NCBI GenBank assembly: GCA_030762175.1 | Contig: CM060833.1 | Coordinates: forward strand, 164,703,001-164,767,000 | Origin: Metallyticus violacea | Lineage: Eukaryota; Arthropoda; Insecta; Mantodea; Metallyticidae | Length of the DNA stretch: 64,000 bases | Direction of reading: 5' to 3' | Part shown: positions 14,401-29,499 of the stretch, piece by piece | Position numbering within the stretch: position 1 is the first letter of the stretch | Layout of the letters: each line of letters starts with the position of its first letter | Position numbers and translations under genes: made by a program | The notes under the pieces: generated by a model | The model's input: the letters and a program-made list of their open reading frames with translations, nothing else | The model's database searches: none | What the model was told of the DNA's origin: nothing

Positions 14401-16260
14401 TTGCACATGTAATTTGAAAATCGTTTTGGCACTATTGAAACAATAGCATGTGCGAAGGAATAATTTCAAACACTAAATTTGTATAGGAATTGCAATGGCA
14501 CCCTCCCGCCATTAACTGTAGCGATCCACCGCCCGCTAATATCGCCTCCAAGATGAAATTATCACACCTTTTTTTTTTAAATTTATGAGATGACGCCAAA
14601 CCATTTGCACATTTATTGGAACTATCAGATATAACTGTATCCAATGATATAGTAGGGGAATAATGTGCTTAAAATTTCCATGTGAATTACAGTAGAGAAT
14701 ATAGCATCTCCAATTGAAAACAATGTTCTGTTTATTTATAGCTCATACAGTCCTTACTGCTCCAATTTCCATATTAGTCGAAGACACAATTTCATTTACA
14801 AGGTCATACTTAAGAACTGCACATGTACTGAGAAACATATTGGCTCTATTGAAACAATAGCATGTGCTGAAGATAGATTTCAACCTCAACATTTTCAATT
14901 TCCTTTGAACCAGCCAATTAATATAGACACATTTGAAAAATGGAAATGCAGTGAAGATACATTCGCACATTTTGATGCATAATTGTATGTCCATACTTAG
15001 AATTTTATGAAAAAATATATGTCCATCTCCACTATAAATGGAATGCACTATTCCATCACTTATAATTTTTAAGGAGTTGCACATGTAATTTCGAAATCGT
15101 TTTGGCACTATTGAAACAATAGAATGTGCGAAGGAATTGATTTCAAACACTAAATTTGTATAGGAATTGCAATGGCACCCTCCCGCCATTAACTGTGGCG
15201 ATCCACCGTCCGCGAATATCGCCTCCAAGATGATATTATCACACCTTTTTTTTAAAATTTATGAGATGACGCCAAACCATTTGCACATTTATTGGAACTA
15301 TCAGATATAACTATATCCAATGATATAGTAGGGGAATAATGTGCTTAAAATCTCGATGTGAATTAAGCAGAGAATATAGCATCTCCAATTGAAAACAATG
15401 TTCTGTTTATTTATAGCTGATATAGTGCTTATTGCTCCAGTTTCCATATTAGTCGAAGACACAATTTCATTTACAAAGTCATACTTAAGAACTGCACATG
15501 TAATGTGAAAAACATATTAGCTCTATTGAAACAATAGCATGTGCTGAAGATAGATTTCAACCTCAACATTTTCAATTTCCTTTGAACCAGCCAATTAATA
15601 TTGAAACATTTGTAAAATGGAAATGCAATGACGATAGTTTCGCACATTTTGATGCATAATTGTATGTCCATACTTAGAATTTTATGAAAAAATATATGTC
15701 CATTTGCACTATAAATGGAATGCACTATTCCATCACTTATCATTTTCAAGGAGTTGCACATGTAATTTGAAAATCGTTTTGGCACTATTGAAACAATAGC
15801 ATGTGCGAAGGAATAATTTCAAACACTAAATTTGTATAGGAATTGCAATGGCACCCTCCCGCCATTAACTGTGGCGATCCACCGTCCGCGAATATCGCCT
15901 CCAAGATGATATTATCACACCTTTTTTTTAAAATTTATGAGATTACGCCAAACCATTTGCACATTTATTGGAACTATCAGATATAACTATATCCAATGAT
16001 ATAGTAGGGGAATAATGTGCTTAAAATCTCGATGTGAATTAAGCAGAGAATATAGCATCTCCAATTGAAAACAATGTTCTGTTTATTTATAGCTGATATA
16101 GTGCTTATTGCTCCAGTTTCCATATTAGTCGAAGACACAATTTTATTTACAAAGTCATACTTAAGAACTGCACATGTAATGTGAAAAACATATTAGTTCT
16201 ATTGAAACAATAGCATGTGCTGAAGATAGATTTCAACCTCAACATTTTCAATTTCCTTTG
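11460..16260. repeat. Seven-monomer block, copy 1 (offset 8127 bp, 12 monomers)
   Basis: About 4.8 kb that recurs at 19587-24388. Shared rare variants include TTTCATGCATAATTG with ATTTTATTAAAAAAATAT (about 12268-12312), AACCTTTTGCAC (about 12570), TTTAATGTGAAAAAC (about 13472), TTTATCAGATG (about 13908), CCGCCCGCTAATATC (about 14528) and GATTACGCC (about 15942). The match ends abruptly at about 16260. Confidence 0.9.
12087..12766. repeat. Marker monomer, copy 1 of 4
   Basis: This 680-bp variant recurs at 20214, 35115 and 47303, that is 12, 22 and 18 monomers apart. All four share an extra A in box 1, TTTCATGCATAATTG, ATTTTATTAAAAAAATAT, AATCATTTTGGC in box 2, and AACCTTTTGCAC (AACATTTTGCAC at 47303). 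It shows that one ancestral block has been re-amplified several times. Confidence 0.88.
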
Positions 16261-16261
16261 A

Positions 16262-17630
16262 ACCAGCCAATTAATATAGAAACATTTGAAAAATGGAAAT
16301 GCAGTCAAGATAGATTCGCACATTTTGATGCAAAATTGTATGTCCATACTTAGAATTTTATGAAAAAATATATGTCCATTTGCACTATAAATGGAATGCA
16401 CTATTCCATCTCTTATCATTTTTAAGGAGTTGCACATGTAATTTGAAAAACGTTTTGGCACTATTGAAACAATAGCATGTGCGAAGCAATAATTTCAAAC
16501 ACTAAATTTGTATAGGAATTGCAATGGCACCCTCCCGCCATTAACTGTGGCGATCCACCGTCCGCGAATATCGCCTCCAAGATGAAATTATCACACCTTT
16601 TTTTTTTAAAATTTATGAGATGACGCCAAACCATTTGCACATTTATTGGAACTATCAGATATAACTATATCCAATGATATAGTAGGGGAATAATGTGCTT
16701 AAAATCTCGATGTGAATTACAGTAGAGAATATAGCATCTCCAATTGAAAACAATGTTCTGTTTATTTATAGCTGATATAGTGCTTATTGCTCCATTTTCC
16801 ATATTATTCGAAGACACAATTTCATTTACAAGGTCATACTTAAGAACTGCACATGTATTGTAAAAAACATATTAGCTCTATTGAAACAATAGCATGTGCT
16901 GAAGATAGATTTCAACCTCAACATTTTCAATTTCCTTTGAACCAGCCAATTAATATTGAAACATTTTTAAAAATGGAAATGCAATGACGATAGTTTCGCA
17001 CATTTTGATGCATAATTGTATGTCCATACTTAGAATTTTATGAAAAAATATATGTCCATCTCCACTATAAATGGAATGCACTATTCCATCACTTATAATT
17101 TTTAAGGAGTTGCACATGTAATTTGAAAATCGTTTTGGAACTATTGATACAATAGCATGTGCGAAGGAATTGATTTCAAACACTAAACTTGTATAGGAAT
17201 TGCAATGGCACCCTCCCGCTATTAACTGTGACGATCCACCGTCCGCGAATATCGCCTCCAAGATGAAATTATCACACCTTTTTTTTAAAATTTATGAGAT
17301 GACGCCAAACCATTTGCACATTTATTGGAACTTTCAGATATAACTACATCCAATGATATAGTAGGGGAATAATGTGCTTAAAATCTCGATGTGAATTACA
17401 GTAGAGAATATAGCATCTCCAATTGAAAACAATGTTCTGTTTATTTATAGCTCATATAGTCCTTACTGCTCCAGTTTCCATATTAGTCGAAGACACAATT
17501 CCATTTACAAGGTCATACTTAAGAAATGCACATGTAATGTGAAAAACATATTGGCTCTATTGAAACAATAGCATGTGCTGAAGATAGATTTCAACCTCAA
17601 CATTTTCAATTTCCTTTGAACCAGCCAATT
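16262..17630. repeat. Two-monomer segment, copy 1 (offset 8803 bp, 13 monomers)
   Basis: Continues the 11460-16260 block. It matches 25065-26433, sharing GCAGTCAAGATAG (about 16301), CCATCTCTTATC, GAAAAACGTTTT and TATTATTCGAAG. The one-monomer change of offset at the junction marks an unequal exchange. Confidence 0.87.
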
Positions 17631-18112
17631 AATATTGAAACATTTGAAAAATGGAAATGCAGTGAAGATAGATTCGCACATTTTGATGCATAATTGTATG
17701 TCCATACTTAGAATTTTATGAAAAAATATATGTCCATCTCCACTATAAATGGAATGCACTATTCCATCACTTATAATTCTTAAGGAGTTGCACATGTAAT
17801 TTGAAAATCGTTTTGGCACTATTGAAACAATAGCATGTGCGAAGGAATAATTTCAAACACTAAATTTGTATAGGAATTGTAATGGCACCCTCCCGCCATT
17901 AACTGTGGCGATCCACCGTCCGGGAATATCGCCTCCAAGATGAAATTATCACACCTTTTTTTTTAAAATTTATGAGATGACGCCAAATCATTTGCACATT
18001 TATTGGAACTATCAGATATAACTATATCCAATGATATAGTAGGGGAATAATGTGCTTAAAATCTCGATGTGAATTAAGCAGAGAATATAGCATCTCCAAT
18101 TGAAAACAATGT
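16472..18112. repeat. 2.4-monomer block, copy 2
   Basis: Partner of 9700-11340. The match ends where 11343 reads TTTTTATTTATAGCTGAT and this copy reads TGTTTATTTATAGCTCAT. The first part, to about 17630, is also present at 25065-26433. Confidence 0.88.
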
Positions 18113-20020
18113 TCTGTTTATTTATAGCTCATATAGTGCTTATTGCTCCAGTTTCCATATTAGTCGAAGACACAATTTCATTTACAATGTCATACTTAAG
18201 AACTGCACATGTAATGTGAAAAACATATTAGCTCTATTGAAACAATAGCATGTGCTGAAGATAGATTTCAACCTCAACATTTTCAATTTCCTTTGAACCA
18301 GCCAATTAATATTGAAACATTTGAAAAATGGAAATGCAGTGAAGATAGATTCGCACATTTTGATGCATAATTGTATGACCATACTTAGAATTTTATGAAA
18401 AAATATATGTCCATTTGCACTATAAATGGAATGCACTATTCCATCACTTATCATTTTTAAGGAGTTGCACATGTAATTTGAAAATCGTTTTGGCACTATT
18501 GAAACAATAGCATGTGCGAAGGAATAATTTCAAACACTAAATTTGTATAGAAATTGCAATGGCACCCTCCCGCCATTAACTGTGGCGATCCACCGTCCGC
18601 GAATATGGCCTCCCAGATGAAAATATCACACCTTTTTTTTTAAAATTTATGAGATGACGCCGAAACATTTGCACATTTATTGGAACTTTCAGATATAACT
18701 ATATACCATGATATAGTAGGGGAATAATGTGCTTAAAATCTCGATGTGAATTACAGTAGAGAATATAGCATCTCCAATTGAAAACAATGTTCTGTTTATT
18801 TATAGCTCATATAGTCCTTACTGCTCCAGTTTCCATATTAGTCGAAGACACAATTCCATTTACAAGGTCATACTTAAGAACTGCACATGTAATGCGAAAA
18901 ACATATTGGCTCTATTGAAACAATAGCATGTGCTGAAGATAGATTTCAACCTCAACATTTTCAATTTCCTTTGAACCAGCCAATTAATATGGAAACATTT
19001 GAAAAATGGAAACGCAGTGAAGATAGATTCGCACAATTTGATGCATAATTGTATGTCCATACTTAGAATTTTATGAAAAAATATATGTCCATCTCCACTA
19101 TAAATGGAATGCACTATTCCATCACTTATCATTTTTAAGGAGTTGCACATGTAATTTGAAAATCGTTTTGGCACTATTGAAACAATAGCATGTGCGAAGG
19201 AATAATTTCAAACACTAAATTTGTATAGGAATTGCAATGGCACCCTCCCGCCATTAACTGTGGCGATCCACCCTCCGCGAATATCGCCTCCAAGATGAAA
19301 TTATCACACCTTTTTCTTTAAAATTTATGAGATGACGCCAAACCATTTGCACATTTATTGGAACTATCAGATATAACTATATCCAATGATATAGTAGGGG
19401 AATAATGTGCTTAAAATCTCGATGTGAATTAAGCAGAGAATATAGCATCTCCAATTGAAAACAATGTTCTTTTTATTTATAGCTGATATAGTGCTTATTG
19501 CTCCAGTTTCCATATTAGTCGATGACACAATTTCATTTACAAGGTCATACTTAAGAACTGCACATGTACTGTGAAAAAAATATTGGCTCTATTGAAACAA
19601 TAGCATGTGCTGAAGATAGATTTCAACCTCAACATTTTCAATTTCCTTTGAACCAGCCAATTAATATAGAAACATTTGAAAAATGGAAATGCAGTGAAGA
19701 TAGATTCGCACATTTTGATGCATAATTGTATGTCCATACTTAGAATTTTATGAAAAAATATATGTCCATTTGCACTATAAATGGAATGCACTATTCCATC
19801 ACTTATCATTTTTAAGGAGTTGCACATGTAATTTGAAAATCATTTTGGCACTATTGAAACAATAGCATGTGCGAAGGAATAATTTCAAACACTAAATTTG
19901 TATAGGAATTGCAATGGCACCCTCCCGCCATTACCTGTGGCGATCCACCGTCCGCGAATATCGCCTCCAAGATGAAATTATCACACCTTTTTTTTTAAAA
20001 TTTATGAGATGACGCCAAAC
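18110..20020. repeat. 2.8-monomer block, copy 1 (offset 12869 bp, 19 monomers)
   Basis: Matches 30979-32889. Shared rare variants are TTACAATGTCAT (about 18182), TATGACCATAC (about 18373), GAATATGGCCTCCCAGATG (about 18601), GCCGAAACATTTGC (about 18659), AATATGGAAAC, GCACAATTTGATG (about 19030), the interrupted T tract TTTTTCTTTA (about 19312) and GTACTGTGAAAAAAAT (about 19565). Confidence 0.88.
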
Positions 20021-23000
20021 CATTTGCACATTTATTGGAACTATCAGATATAACTATATCCAATGATATAGTAGGGGAATAATGTGCTTAAAATCTCGAT
20101 GTGAATTAAGCAGAGAATATAGCATCTCCAATTGAAAACAATGTTCTGTTTATTTATAGCTGATATAGTGCTTATTGCTCCAGTTTCCATATTAGTCGAA
20201 GACACAATTTCGTTTACAAGGTCATACATAAGAACTGCACATGTAATGTGAAAAAACATATTAGCTCTATTGAAACAATAGCATGTGCTGAAGATAGATT
20301 TCAACCTCAACATTTTCAATTTCCTTTGAACCAGCCAATTAATATTGAAACATTTGAAAAATGGAAATGCAATGACGATAGTTTCGCACATTTTCATGCA
20401 TAATTGTATGTCCATACTTAGAATTTTATTAAAAAAATATATGTCCATCTCCACTATAAATGGAATGCACTATTCCATCACTTATAATTTTTAAGGAGTT
20501 GCACATGTAATTTGAAAATCATTTTGGCACTATTGAAACAATAGCATGTGCGAAGGAATTGATTTCAAACACTAAATTTGTATAGGAATTGCAATGGCAC
20601 CCTCCCGCCATTAACTGTGGCGATCCACCGTCCGCGAATATCGCCTCCAAGATGAAATTATCACACCTTTTTTTTAAAATTTATGAGATGACGCCAAACC
20701 TTTTGCACATTTATTGGAACTTTCAGATATAACTATATACCATGATACAGTAGGGGAATAATGTGCTTAAAATTTCCATGTGAATTACAGTAGAGAATAT
20801 AGCATCTCCAATTGAAAACAATGTTCTGTTTATTTATAGCTCATATAGTCCTTACTGCTCCAGTTTCCATATTAGTCGAAGACACAATTTCATTTACAAG
20901 GACATACTTAAGAACTGCACATGTAATGTGAAAAACATATTGGCTCTATTGAAACAATAGCATGTGCTGAAGATAGATTTCAACCTCAACATTTTCAATT
21001 TCCTTTGAACCAGCCAATTAATATTGAAACATTTGAAAAATGGAAATGCAGTGAAGATAGATTCGCACATTTTGATGCATAATTGTATGTCCGTACTTAG
21101 AATTTTATGAAAAAATATATGTCCATTTGCACTATAAATGGAATGCACTATTCCATCACTTATCATTTTTAAGGAGTTGCACATGTAATTTGAAAATCGT
21201 TTTGGCACTATTGAAACAATAGCATGTGCGAAGGAATAATTTCAAACACTAAATTTGTATAGGAATTGCAATGGCACCCTCCCGCCATTAACTGTGGCGA
21301 TCCACCGTCCGCGAATATCGCCTCCGAGATGAAATTATCACACCTTTTTTTTTAAAATTTATGAGATGACGCCAAACCATTTGCACATTTATTGGAACTA
21401 TCAGATATAACTATATCCAATGATATAGTAGGGGAATAATGTGCTTAAAATCTCGATGTGAATTAAGCAGAGAATATAGCATCTCCAATTGAAAACAATG
21501 TTCTGTTTATTTATAGCTGATATAGTGCTTATTGCTCCAGTTTCCATATTAGTCGAAGACACAATTTCATTTACAAAGTCATACTTAAGAACTGCACATT
21601 TAATGTGAAAAACATATTAGCTCTATTGAAACAATAGCATGTGCTGAAGATAGATTTCAACCTCAACATTTTCAATTTCCTTTGAACCAGCCAATTAATA
21701 TTGAAACATTTGTAAAATGGAAATGCAATGACGATAGTTTCGCACATTTTGATGCATAATTGTATGTCCATACTTAGAATTTTATGAAAAAATATATGTC
21801 CATTTGCACTATAAATGGAATGCACTATTCCATCACTTATCATTTTTAAGGAGTTGCACATGTAATTTGAAAATCGTTTTGGCACTATTGAAACAATAGC
21901 ATGTGCGAAGGAATAATTTCAAACACTAAATTTGTATAGGAATTGCAATGGCACCCTCCCGCCATTAACTGTGGCGATCCACCGTCCGCGAATATCGCCT
22001 CCAAGATGAAATTATCACACCTTTTTTTTTAAAATTTATCAGATGACGCCAAACCATTTGCACAATTTATTGGAACTTTCAGATATAACTATATACCATG
22101 ATACAGTAGGGGAATAATGTGCTTAAAATTTCCATGTGAATTACAGTAGAGAATATAGCATCTCCATTTGAAAACAATGTTCTGTTTATTTATAGCTCAT
22201 ATAGTCCTTACTGCTCCAGTTTCCATATTAGTCGAAGACACAATTTCATTTACAAGGTCATACTTAAGAACTGCACATGTACTGAGAAACATATTGGCTC
22301 TATTGAAACAATAGCATGTGCTGAAGATAGATTTCAACCTCAACATTTTTAATTTCCTTTGAACCAGCCATTTAATATTGAAACATTTAAAAATGGAAAT
22401 GCAGTGAAGATAGATTCGCACATTTTGATGCATAATTGTATGTCCATACTTAGAATTTTAGAAAAAATATATGTCCATTTGCACTATAAATAGAATGCAC
22501 TATTCCATCACTTATCATTTTTAAGGAGTTGCACATGTAATTTGAAAATCGTTTTGGCACTATTGAAACAATAGCATGTGCGAAGGAATAATTTCAAACA
22601 CTAAATTTGTATAGGAATTGCAATGGCACCCTCCCGCCATTAACTGTAGCGATCCACCGCCCGCTAATATCGCCTCCAAGATGAAATTATCACACCTTTT
22701 TTTTTTAAATTTATGAGATGACGCCAAACCATTTGCACATTTATTGGAACTATCAGATATAACTGTATCCAATGATATAGTAGGGGAATAATGTGCTTAA
22801 AATTTCCATGTGAATTACAGTAGAGAATATAGCATCTCCAATTGAAAACAATGTTCTGTTTATTTATAGCTCATACAGTCCTTACTGCTCCAATTTCCAT
22901 ATTAGTCGAAGACACAATTTCATTTACAAGGTCATACTTAAGAACTGCACATGTACTGAGAAACATATTGGCTCTATTGAAACAATAGCATGTGCTGAAG

Positions 23001-24388
23001 ATAGATTTCAACCTCAACATTTTCAATTTCCTTTGAACCAGCCAATTAATATAGACACATTTGAAAAATGGAAATGCAGTGAAGATAGATTCGCACATTT
23101 TGATGCATAATTGTATGTCCATACTTAGAATTTTATGAAAAAATATATGTCCATCTCCACTATAAATGGAATGCACTATTCCATCACTTATAATTTTTAA
23201 GGAGTTGCACATGTAATTTCAAAATCGTTTTGGCACTATTGAAACAATAGAATGTGCGAAGGAATTGATTTCAAACACTAAATTTGTATAGGAATTGCAA
23301 TGGCACCCTCCCGCCATTAACTGTGGCGATCCACCGTCCGCGAATATCGCCTCCAAGATGATATTATCACACCTTTTTTTTAAAATTTATGAGATGACGC
23401 CAAACCATTTGCACATTTATTGGAACTATCAGATATAACTATATCCAATGATATAGTAGGGGAATAATGTGCTTAAAATCTCGATGTGAATTAAGCAGAG
23501 AATATAGCATCTCCAATTGAAAACAATGTTCTGTTTATTTATAGCTGATATAGTGCTTATTGCTCCAGTTTCCATATTAGTCGAAGACACAATTTCATTT
23601 ACAAAGTCATACTTAAGAACTGCACATGTAATGTGAAAAACATATTAGCTCTATTGAAACAATAGCATGTGCTGAAGATAGATTTCAACCTCAACATTTT
23701 CAATTTCCTTTGAACCAGCCAATTAATATTGAAACATTTGTAAAATGGAAATGCAATGACGATAGTTTCGCACATTTTGATGCATAATTGTATGTCCATA
23801 CTTAGAATTTTATGAAAAAATATATGTCCATTTGCACTATAAATGGAATGCACTATTCCATCACTTATCATTTTCAAGGAGTTGCACATGTAATTTGAAA
23901 ATCGTTTTGGCACTATTGAAACAATAGCATGTGCGAAGGAATAATTTCAAACACTAAATTTGTATAGGAATTGCAATGGCACCCTCCCGCCATTAACTGT
24001 GGCGATCCACCGTCCGCGAATATCGCCTCCAAGATGATATTATCACACCTTTTTTTTAAAATTTATGAGATTACGCCAAACCATTTGCACATTTATTGGA
24101 ACTATCAGATATAACTATATCCAATGATATAGTAGGGGAATAATGTGCTTAAAATCTCGATGTGAATTAAGCAGAGAATATAGCATCTCCAATTGAAAAC
24201 AATGTTCTGTTTATTTATAGCTGATATAGTGCTTATTGCTCCAGTTTCCATATTAGTCGAAGACACAATTTCATTTACAAAGTCATACTTAAGAACTGCA
24301 CATGTAATGTGAAAAACATATTAGTTCTATTGAAACAATAGCATGTGCTGAAGATAGATTTCAACCTCAACATTTTCAATTTCCTTTG
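19587..24388. repeat. Seven-monomer block, copy 2
   Basis: Partner of 11460-16260. After about 24388 it continues with one additional monomer before rejoining the sequence that follows copy 1. From there on the offset is 13 monomers instead of 12. Confidence 0.9.
20214..20893. repeat. Marker monomer, copy 2 of 4
   Basis: Same variant set as 12087-12766. It directly follows monomer 19537, which gives the order 18182-18860-19537-20214 used to infer the ancestral block order. Confidence 0.88.
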
Positions 24389-25064
24389 AACCAGCCAATT
24401 AATATTGAAACATTTGTAAAATGGAAATGCAATGACGATAGTTTCGCACATTTTGATGCATAATTGTATGTCCATACTTAGAATTTTATGAAAAAATATA
24501 TGTCCATTTGCACTATAAATGGAATGCACTATTCCATCACTTATCATTTTTAAGGAGTTGCACATGTAATTTGAAAATCGTTTTGGCACTATTGAAACAA
24601 TAGCATGTGCGAAGGAATAATTTCAAACACTAAATTTGTATAGGAATTGCAATGGCACCCTCCGCCATTAACTGTGGCGATCCACCGTCCGCGAATATCG
24701 CCTCCAAGATGAAATTATCACACCTTTTTTTTTAAAATTTATGAGATGACGCCAAACCATTTGCACATTTATTGGAACTTTCAGATATAACTATATACCA
24801 TGATACAGTAGGGGAATAATGTGCTTAAAATTTCCATGTGAATTACAGTAGAGAATATAGCATCTCCATTTAAAAACAATGTTCTGTTTATTTATAGCTC
24901 ATATAGTCCTTACTGCTCCAATTTCCATATTAGTCGAAGACACAATTTCATTTACAAGGTCATACTTAAGAACTGTACATGTACTGAGAAACATATTGGC
25001 TCTATTGAAACAATAGCATGTGCTGAAGATAGATTTCAACCTCAACATTTTCAATTTCCTTTGA

Positions 25065-26433
25065 ACCAGCCAATTAATATAGAAACATTTGAAAAATGGA
25101 AATGCAGTCAAGATAGATTCGCACATTTTGATGCATAATTGTATGTCCATACTTAGAATTTTATGAAAAAATATATGTCCATTTGCACTATAAATGGAAT
25201 GCACTATTCCATCTCTTATCATTTTTAAGGAGTTGCACATGTAATTTGAAAAACGTTTTGGCACTATTGAAACAATAGCATGTGCGAAGCAATAATTTCA
25301 AACACTAAATTTGTATAGGAATTGCAATGGCACCCTCCCGCCATTAACTGTGGCGATCCACCGTCCGCGAATATCGCCTCCAAGATGAAATTATCACACC
25401 TTTTTTTTTTAAAATTTATGAGATGACGCCAAACCATTTGCACATTTATTGGAACTATCAGATATAACTATATCCAATGATATAGTAGGGGAATAATGTG
25501 CTTAAAATCTCGATGTGAATTACAGTAGAGAATATAGCATCTCCAATTGAAAACAATGTTCTGTTTATTTATAGCTGATATAGTGCTTATTGCTCCATTT
25601 TCCATATTATTCGAAGACACAATTTCATTTACAAGGTCATACTTAAGAACTGCACATGTATTGTAAAAAACATATTAGCTCTATTGAAACAATAGCATGT
25701 GCTGAAGATAGATTTCAACCTCAACATTTTCAATTTCCTTTGAACCAGCCAATTAATATTGAAACATTTTTAAAAATGGAAATGCAATGACGATAGTTTC
25801 GCACATTTTGATGCATAATTGTATGTCCATACTTAGAATTTTATGAAAAAATATATGTCCATCTCCACTATAAATGGAATGCACTATTCCATCACTTATA
25901 ATTTTTAAGGAGTTGCACATGTAATTTGAAAATCGTTTTGGCACTATTGAAACAATAGCATGTGCGAAGGAATTGATTTCAAACACTAAACTTGTATAGG
26001 AATTGCAATGGCACCCTCCCGCTATTAACTGTGGCGATCCACCGTCCGCGAATATCGCCTCCAAGATGAAATTATCACACCTTTTTTTTAAAATTTATGA
26101 GATGACGCCAAACCATTTGCACATTTATTGGAACTTTCAGATATAACTACATCCAATGATATAGTAGGGGAATAATGTGCTTAAAATCTCGATGTGAATT
26201 ACAGTAGAGAATATAGCATCTCCAATTGAAAACAATGTTCTGTTTATTTATAGCTCATATAGTCCTTACTGCTCCAGTTTCCATATTAGTCGAAGACACA
26301 ATTCCATTTACAAGGTCATACTTAAGAAATGCACATTTAATGTGAAAAACATATTGGCTCTATTGAAACAATAGCATGTGCTGAAGATAGATTTCAACCT
26401 CAACATTTTCAATTTCCTTTGGACCAGCCAATT
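25065..26433. repeat. Two-monomer segment, copy 2
   Basis: Partner of 16262-17630. It differs from it at CACATTTAATGTG (about 26332). It also lacks the GATACAATAG and GTGACG changes of the partner. Confidence 0.87.
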
Positions 26434-27089
26434 AATATAGAAACATTTGAAAAATGGAAATGCAGTGAAGATAGATTCGCACATTTTGATGCATAATTGT
26501 ATGTCCATACTTAGAATTTTATGAAAAAATATATGTCCATCTCCACTATAAATGGAATGCACTATTCCATCACTTATAATTTTTAAGGAGTTGCACATGT
26601 AATATGAAAATCGTTTTGGCACTATTGAAACAATAGCATGTGCGAAGGAATTGATTTCAAACACTAAATTTGTATAGGAATTGCAATCGCACCCTCCCGT
26701 CATTAACTGTGGCGATCCACCGTCCGCGAATATCGCCTCCAAGATGAAATTATCACACCTTTTTTTTTAAAATTTATGAGATGACGCCGAACCATTTGCA
26801 CATTTATTGGAACTTTCAGATATAACTATATACCATGATATAGTAGGGGAATAATGTGCTTAAAATCTCGATGTGAATTACAGTAGAGAATATAGCATCT
26901 CCAATTGAAAACAATGTTCTGTTTATTTATAGCTCATATAGTCCTTACTGCTCCAGTTTCCATATTAGTCGAAGACACAATTCCATTTACAAGGTCATAC
27001 TTAAGAACTGCACATGTAATGCGAAAAACATATTTTCTCTATTGAAACAATAGCATGTGCTGAAGATAGATTTCAACCTCAACATTTTC

Positions 27090-28860
27090 AATTTCTTTGA
27101 ACCAGCCAATTAATATTGAAACATTTGAAAAATGGAAATGCAGTGAAGATAGATTCGCACATTTTGATGCATAATTGTACGTCCGTACTTAGAATTTTAT
27201 GAAAAAATATATGTCCATCTCCACTATAAATGGAATGCACTATTCCATCACTTATCATTTTTAAGGAGTTGCACATGTAATTTGAAAATCGTTTTGGCAC
27301 TATTGAAACAATAGCATGTGCGAAGGAATAATTTCAAACACTAAATTTGTATAGGAATTGCAATGGCACCCTCCCGCCATTAACTGTGGCGATCCACCCT
27401 CCGCGAATATCGCCTCCAAGATGAAATTATCACACCTTTTTTTTTAAAATTTATGAGATGACGCCAAACCATTTGCACATTTATTGGAACTATCAGATAT
27501 AACTATATCCAATGATATAGTAGGGGAATAATGTGCTTAAAATCTCGATGTGAATTAAGCAGAGAATATAGCATCTCCAATTGAAAACAATGTTCTTTTT
27601 ATTTATAGCTGATATAGTGCTTATTGCTCCAGTTTCCATATTAGTCGAAGACACAATTTCATTTACAAGGTCATACTTAAAAACTGCACATGTACTGTGA
27701 AAAAAATATTGGCTCTATTGAAACAATAGCATGTGCTGAAGATAGATTTCAACCTCAACATTTTCAATTTCCTTTGAACCAGCCAATTAATATAGAAACA
27801 TTTGAAAAATGGAAATGCAGTGAAGATAGATTCGCACATTTTGATGCATAATTGTATGTCCATACTTAGAATTTTATGAAAAAATATATGTCCATTTGCA
27901 CTATAAATGGAATGCACTATTCCATCACTTATCATTTTTAAGGAGTTGCACATGTAATTTGAAAATCGTTTTGGCACTATTGAATCAATAGCATGTGCGA
28001 AGGAATAATTTCAAACACTAAATTTGTATAGGAATTGCAATGGCACCCTCCCGCCATTACCTGTGGCGATCCACCGTCCGCGAATATCGCCTCCAAGATG
28101 AAATTATCACACCTTTTTTTTTAAAATTTATGAGATGACGCCAAACCATTTGCACATTTATTGGAACTATCAGATATAACTATATCCAATGATATAGTAG
28201 GGGAATAATGTGCTTAAAATTTCCATGTGAATTACAGTAGAGAATATAGCATCTCCAATTGAAAACAATGTTCTGTTTATTTATAGCTCATATAGTCATT
28301 ACTGCTCCAGTTTCCATATTAGTCGAAGACACAATTTCATTTACAAGGTCATACTTAAGAACTTCACATGTACTGAGAAACATATTGGCTCTATTGAAAC
28401 AATAGCATGTGCTGAAGATAGATTTCAACCTCAACATTTTCAATTTCCTTTGAACCAGCCATTTAATATTGAAACATTTGTAAAATGGAAATGCAATGAC
28501 GATAGTTTCGCACATTTTGATGCATAATTGTATGTCAATACTTAGAATTTTATGGAAAAATATATGTCCATCTCCACTATAAATGGAATGCACTATTCCA
28601 TCACTTATCATTTTTAAGGAGTTGCACATGTAATTTGAAAATCGTTTTGGCACTATTGAAACAATAGCATGTGCGAAACAATAATTTCAAACACTAATTT
28701 TGTATAGGAATTGCAATGGCACCCTCCCGCCATTAACTGTGGCGATCCACCGTCCGCGAATATCGCCTCCAAGATGAAATTATCACACCTTTTTTTTTTT
28801 TAAATTTATGAGATGACGCCAAACCATTTGCACATTTATTGGAACTATCAGATATAACTA
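27090..28860. repeat. 2.6-monomer block, copy 1 (offset 15575 bp, 23 monomers)
   Basis: Matches 42665-44435. Shared rare variants are TGTACGTCCGTAC (about 27177), CACCCTCCGCG (about 27398), TTAAAAACTGCAC (about 27678), AGTCATTACTG (about 28303), TATGTCAATACTT (about 28532), GAAACAATAATTTC (about 28675) and a 12-T tract (about 28790). Confidence 0.88.
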
Positions 28861-29499
28861 TATCCAATGATATAGTAGGGGAATAATGTGCTTAAAATCT
28901 CGATGTGAATTAAGCAGAGAATATAGCATCTCCAATTGAAAACAATGTTTTGTTTATTTATAGCTGATATAGTGCTTATTGCTCCAGTTTCCATATTAGT
29001 CGAAGACACAATTTCATTTACAAGGTCATACTTAAGAACTGCACATGTAATGTGAAAAAACATATTAGCTCTATTGAAACAATAGCATGTGCTGAAGATA
29101 GATTTCAACCTCAACATTTTCAATTTCCTTTGAACCAGCCAATTAATATAGAAACATTTGAAAAATGGAAATGCAGTGAAGATAGATTCGCACATTTTGA
29201 TGCATAATTGTATGTCCATACTTAGAATTTTATGAAAAAATATATGTCCATCGCCACTATAAATGGAATGCACTATTCCATCACTTATAATTTTTAAGGA
29301 GTTGCACATGTAATTTGAAAATCGTTTTGGCACTATTGAAACAATAGCATGTGCGAAGGAATTGATTTCAAACACTAAATTTGTATAGGAATTGCAATGG
29401 CACCCTCCCGCCATTAACTGTGGCGATCCACCGTCCGCGAATATCGCCTCCAAGATGAAATTATCACACCTTTTTTTTTAAAATTTATGAGATGACGCC

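Noticed and set aside
28848..29453. Minus-strand open frame of 201 codons, the longest in the window (also 41712-42317), as a protein gene
   Set aside because: It exists only because one extra A in box 1 joins two frames that are separate in other units. It has no recognisable domain. The sequence is ordinary satellite monomer, and copies differ by amino-acid changes and frameshifts.
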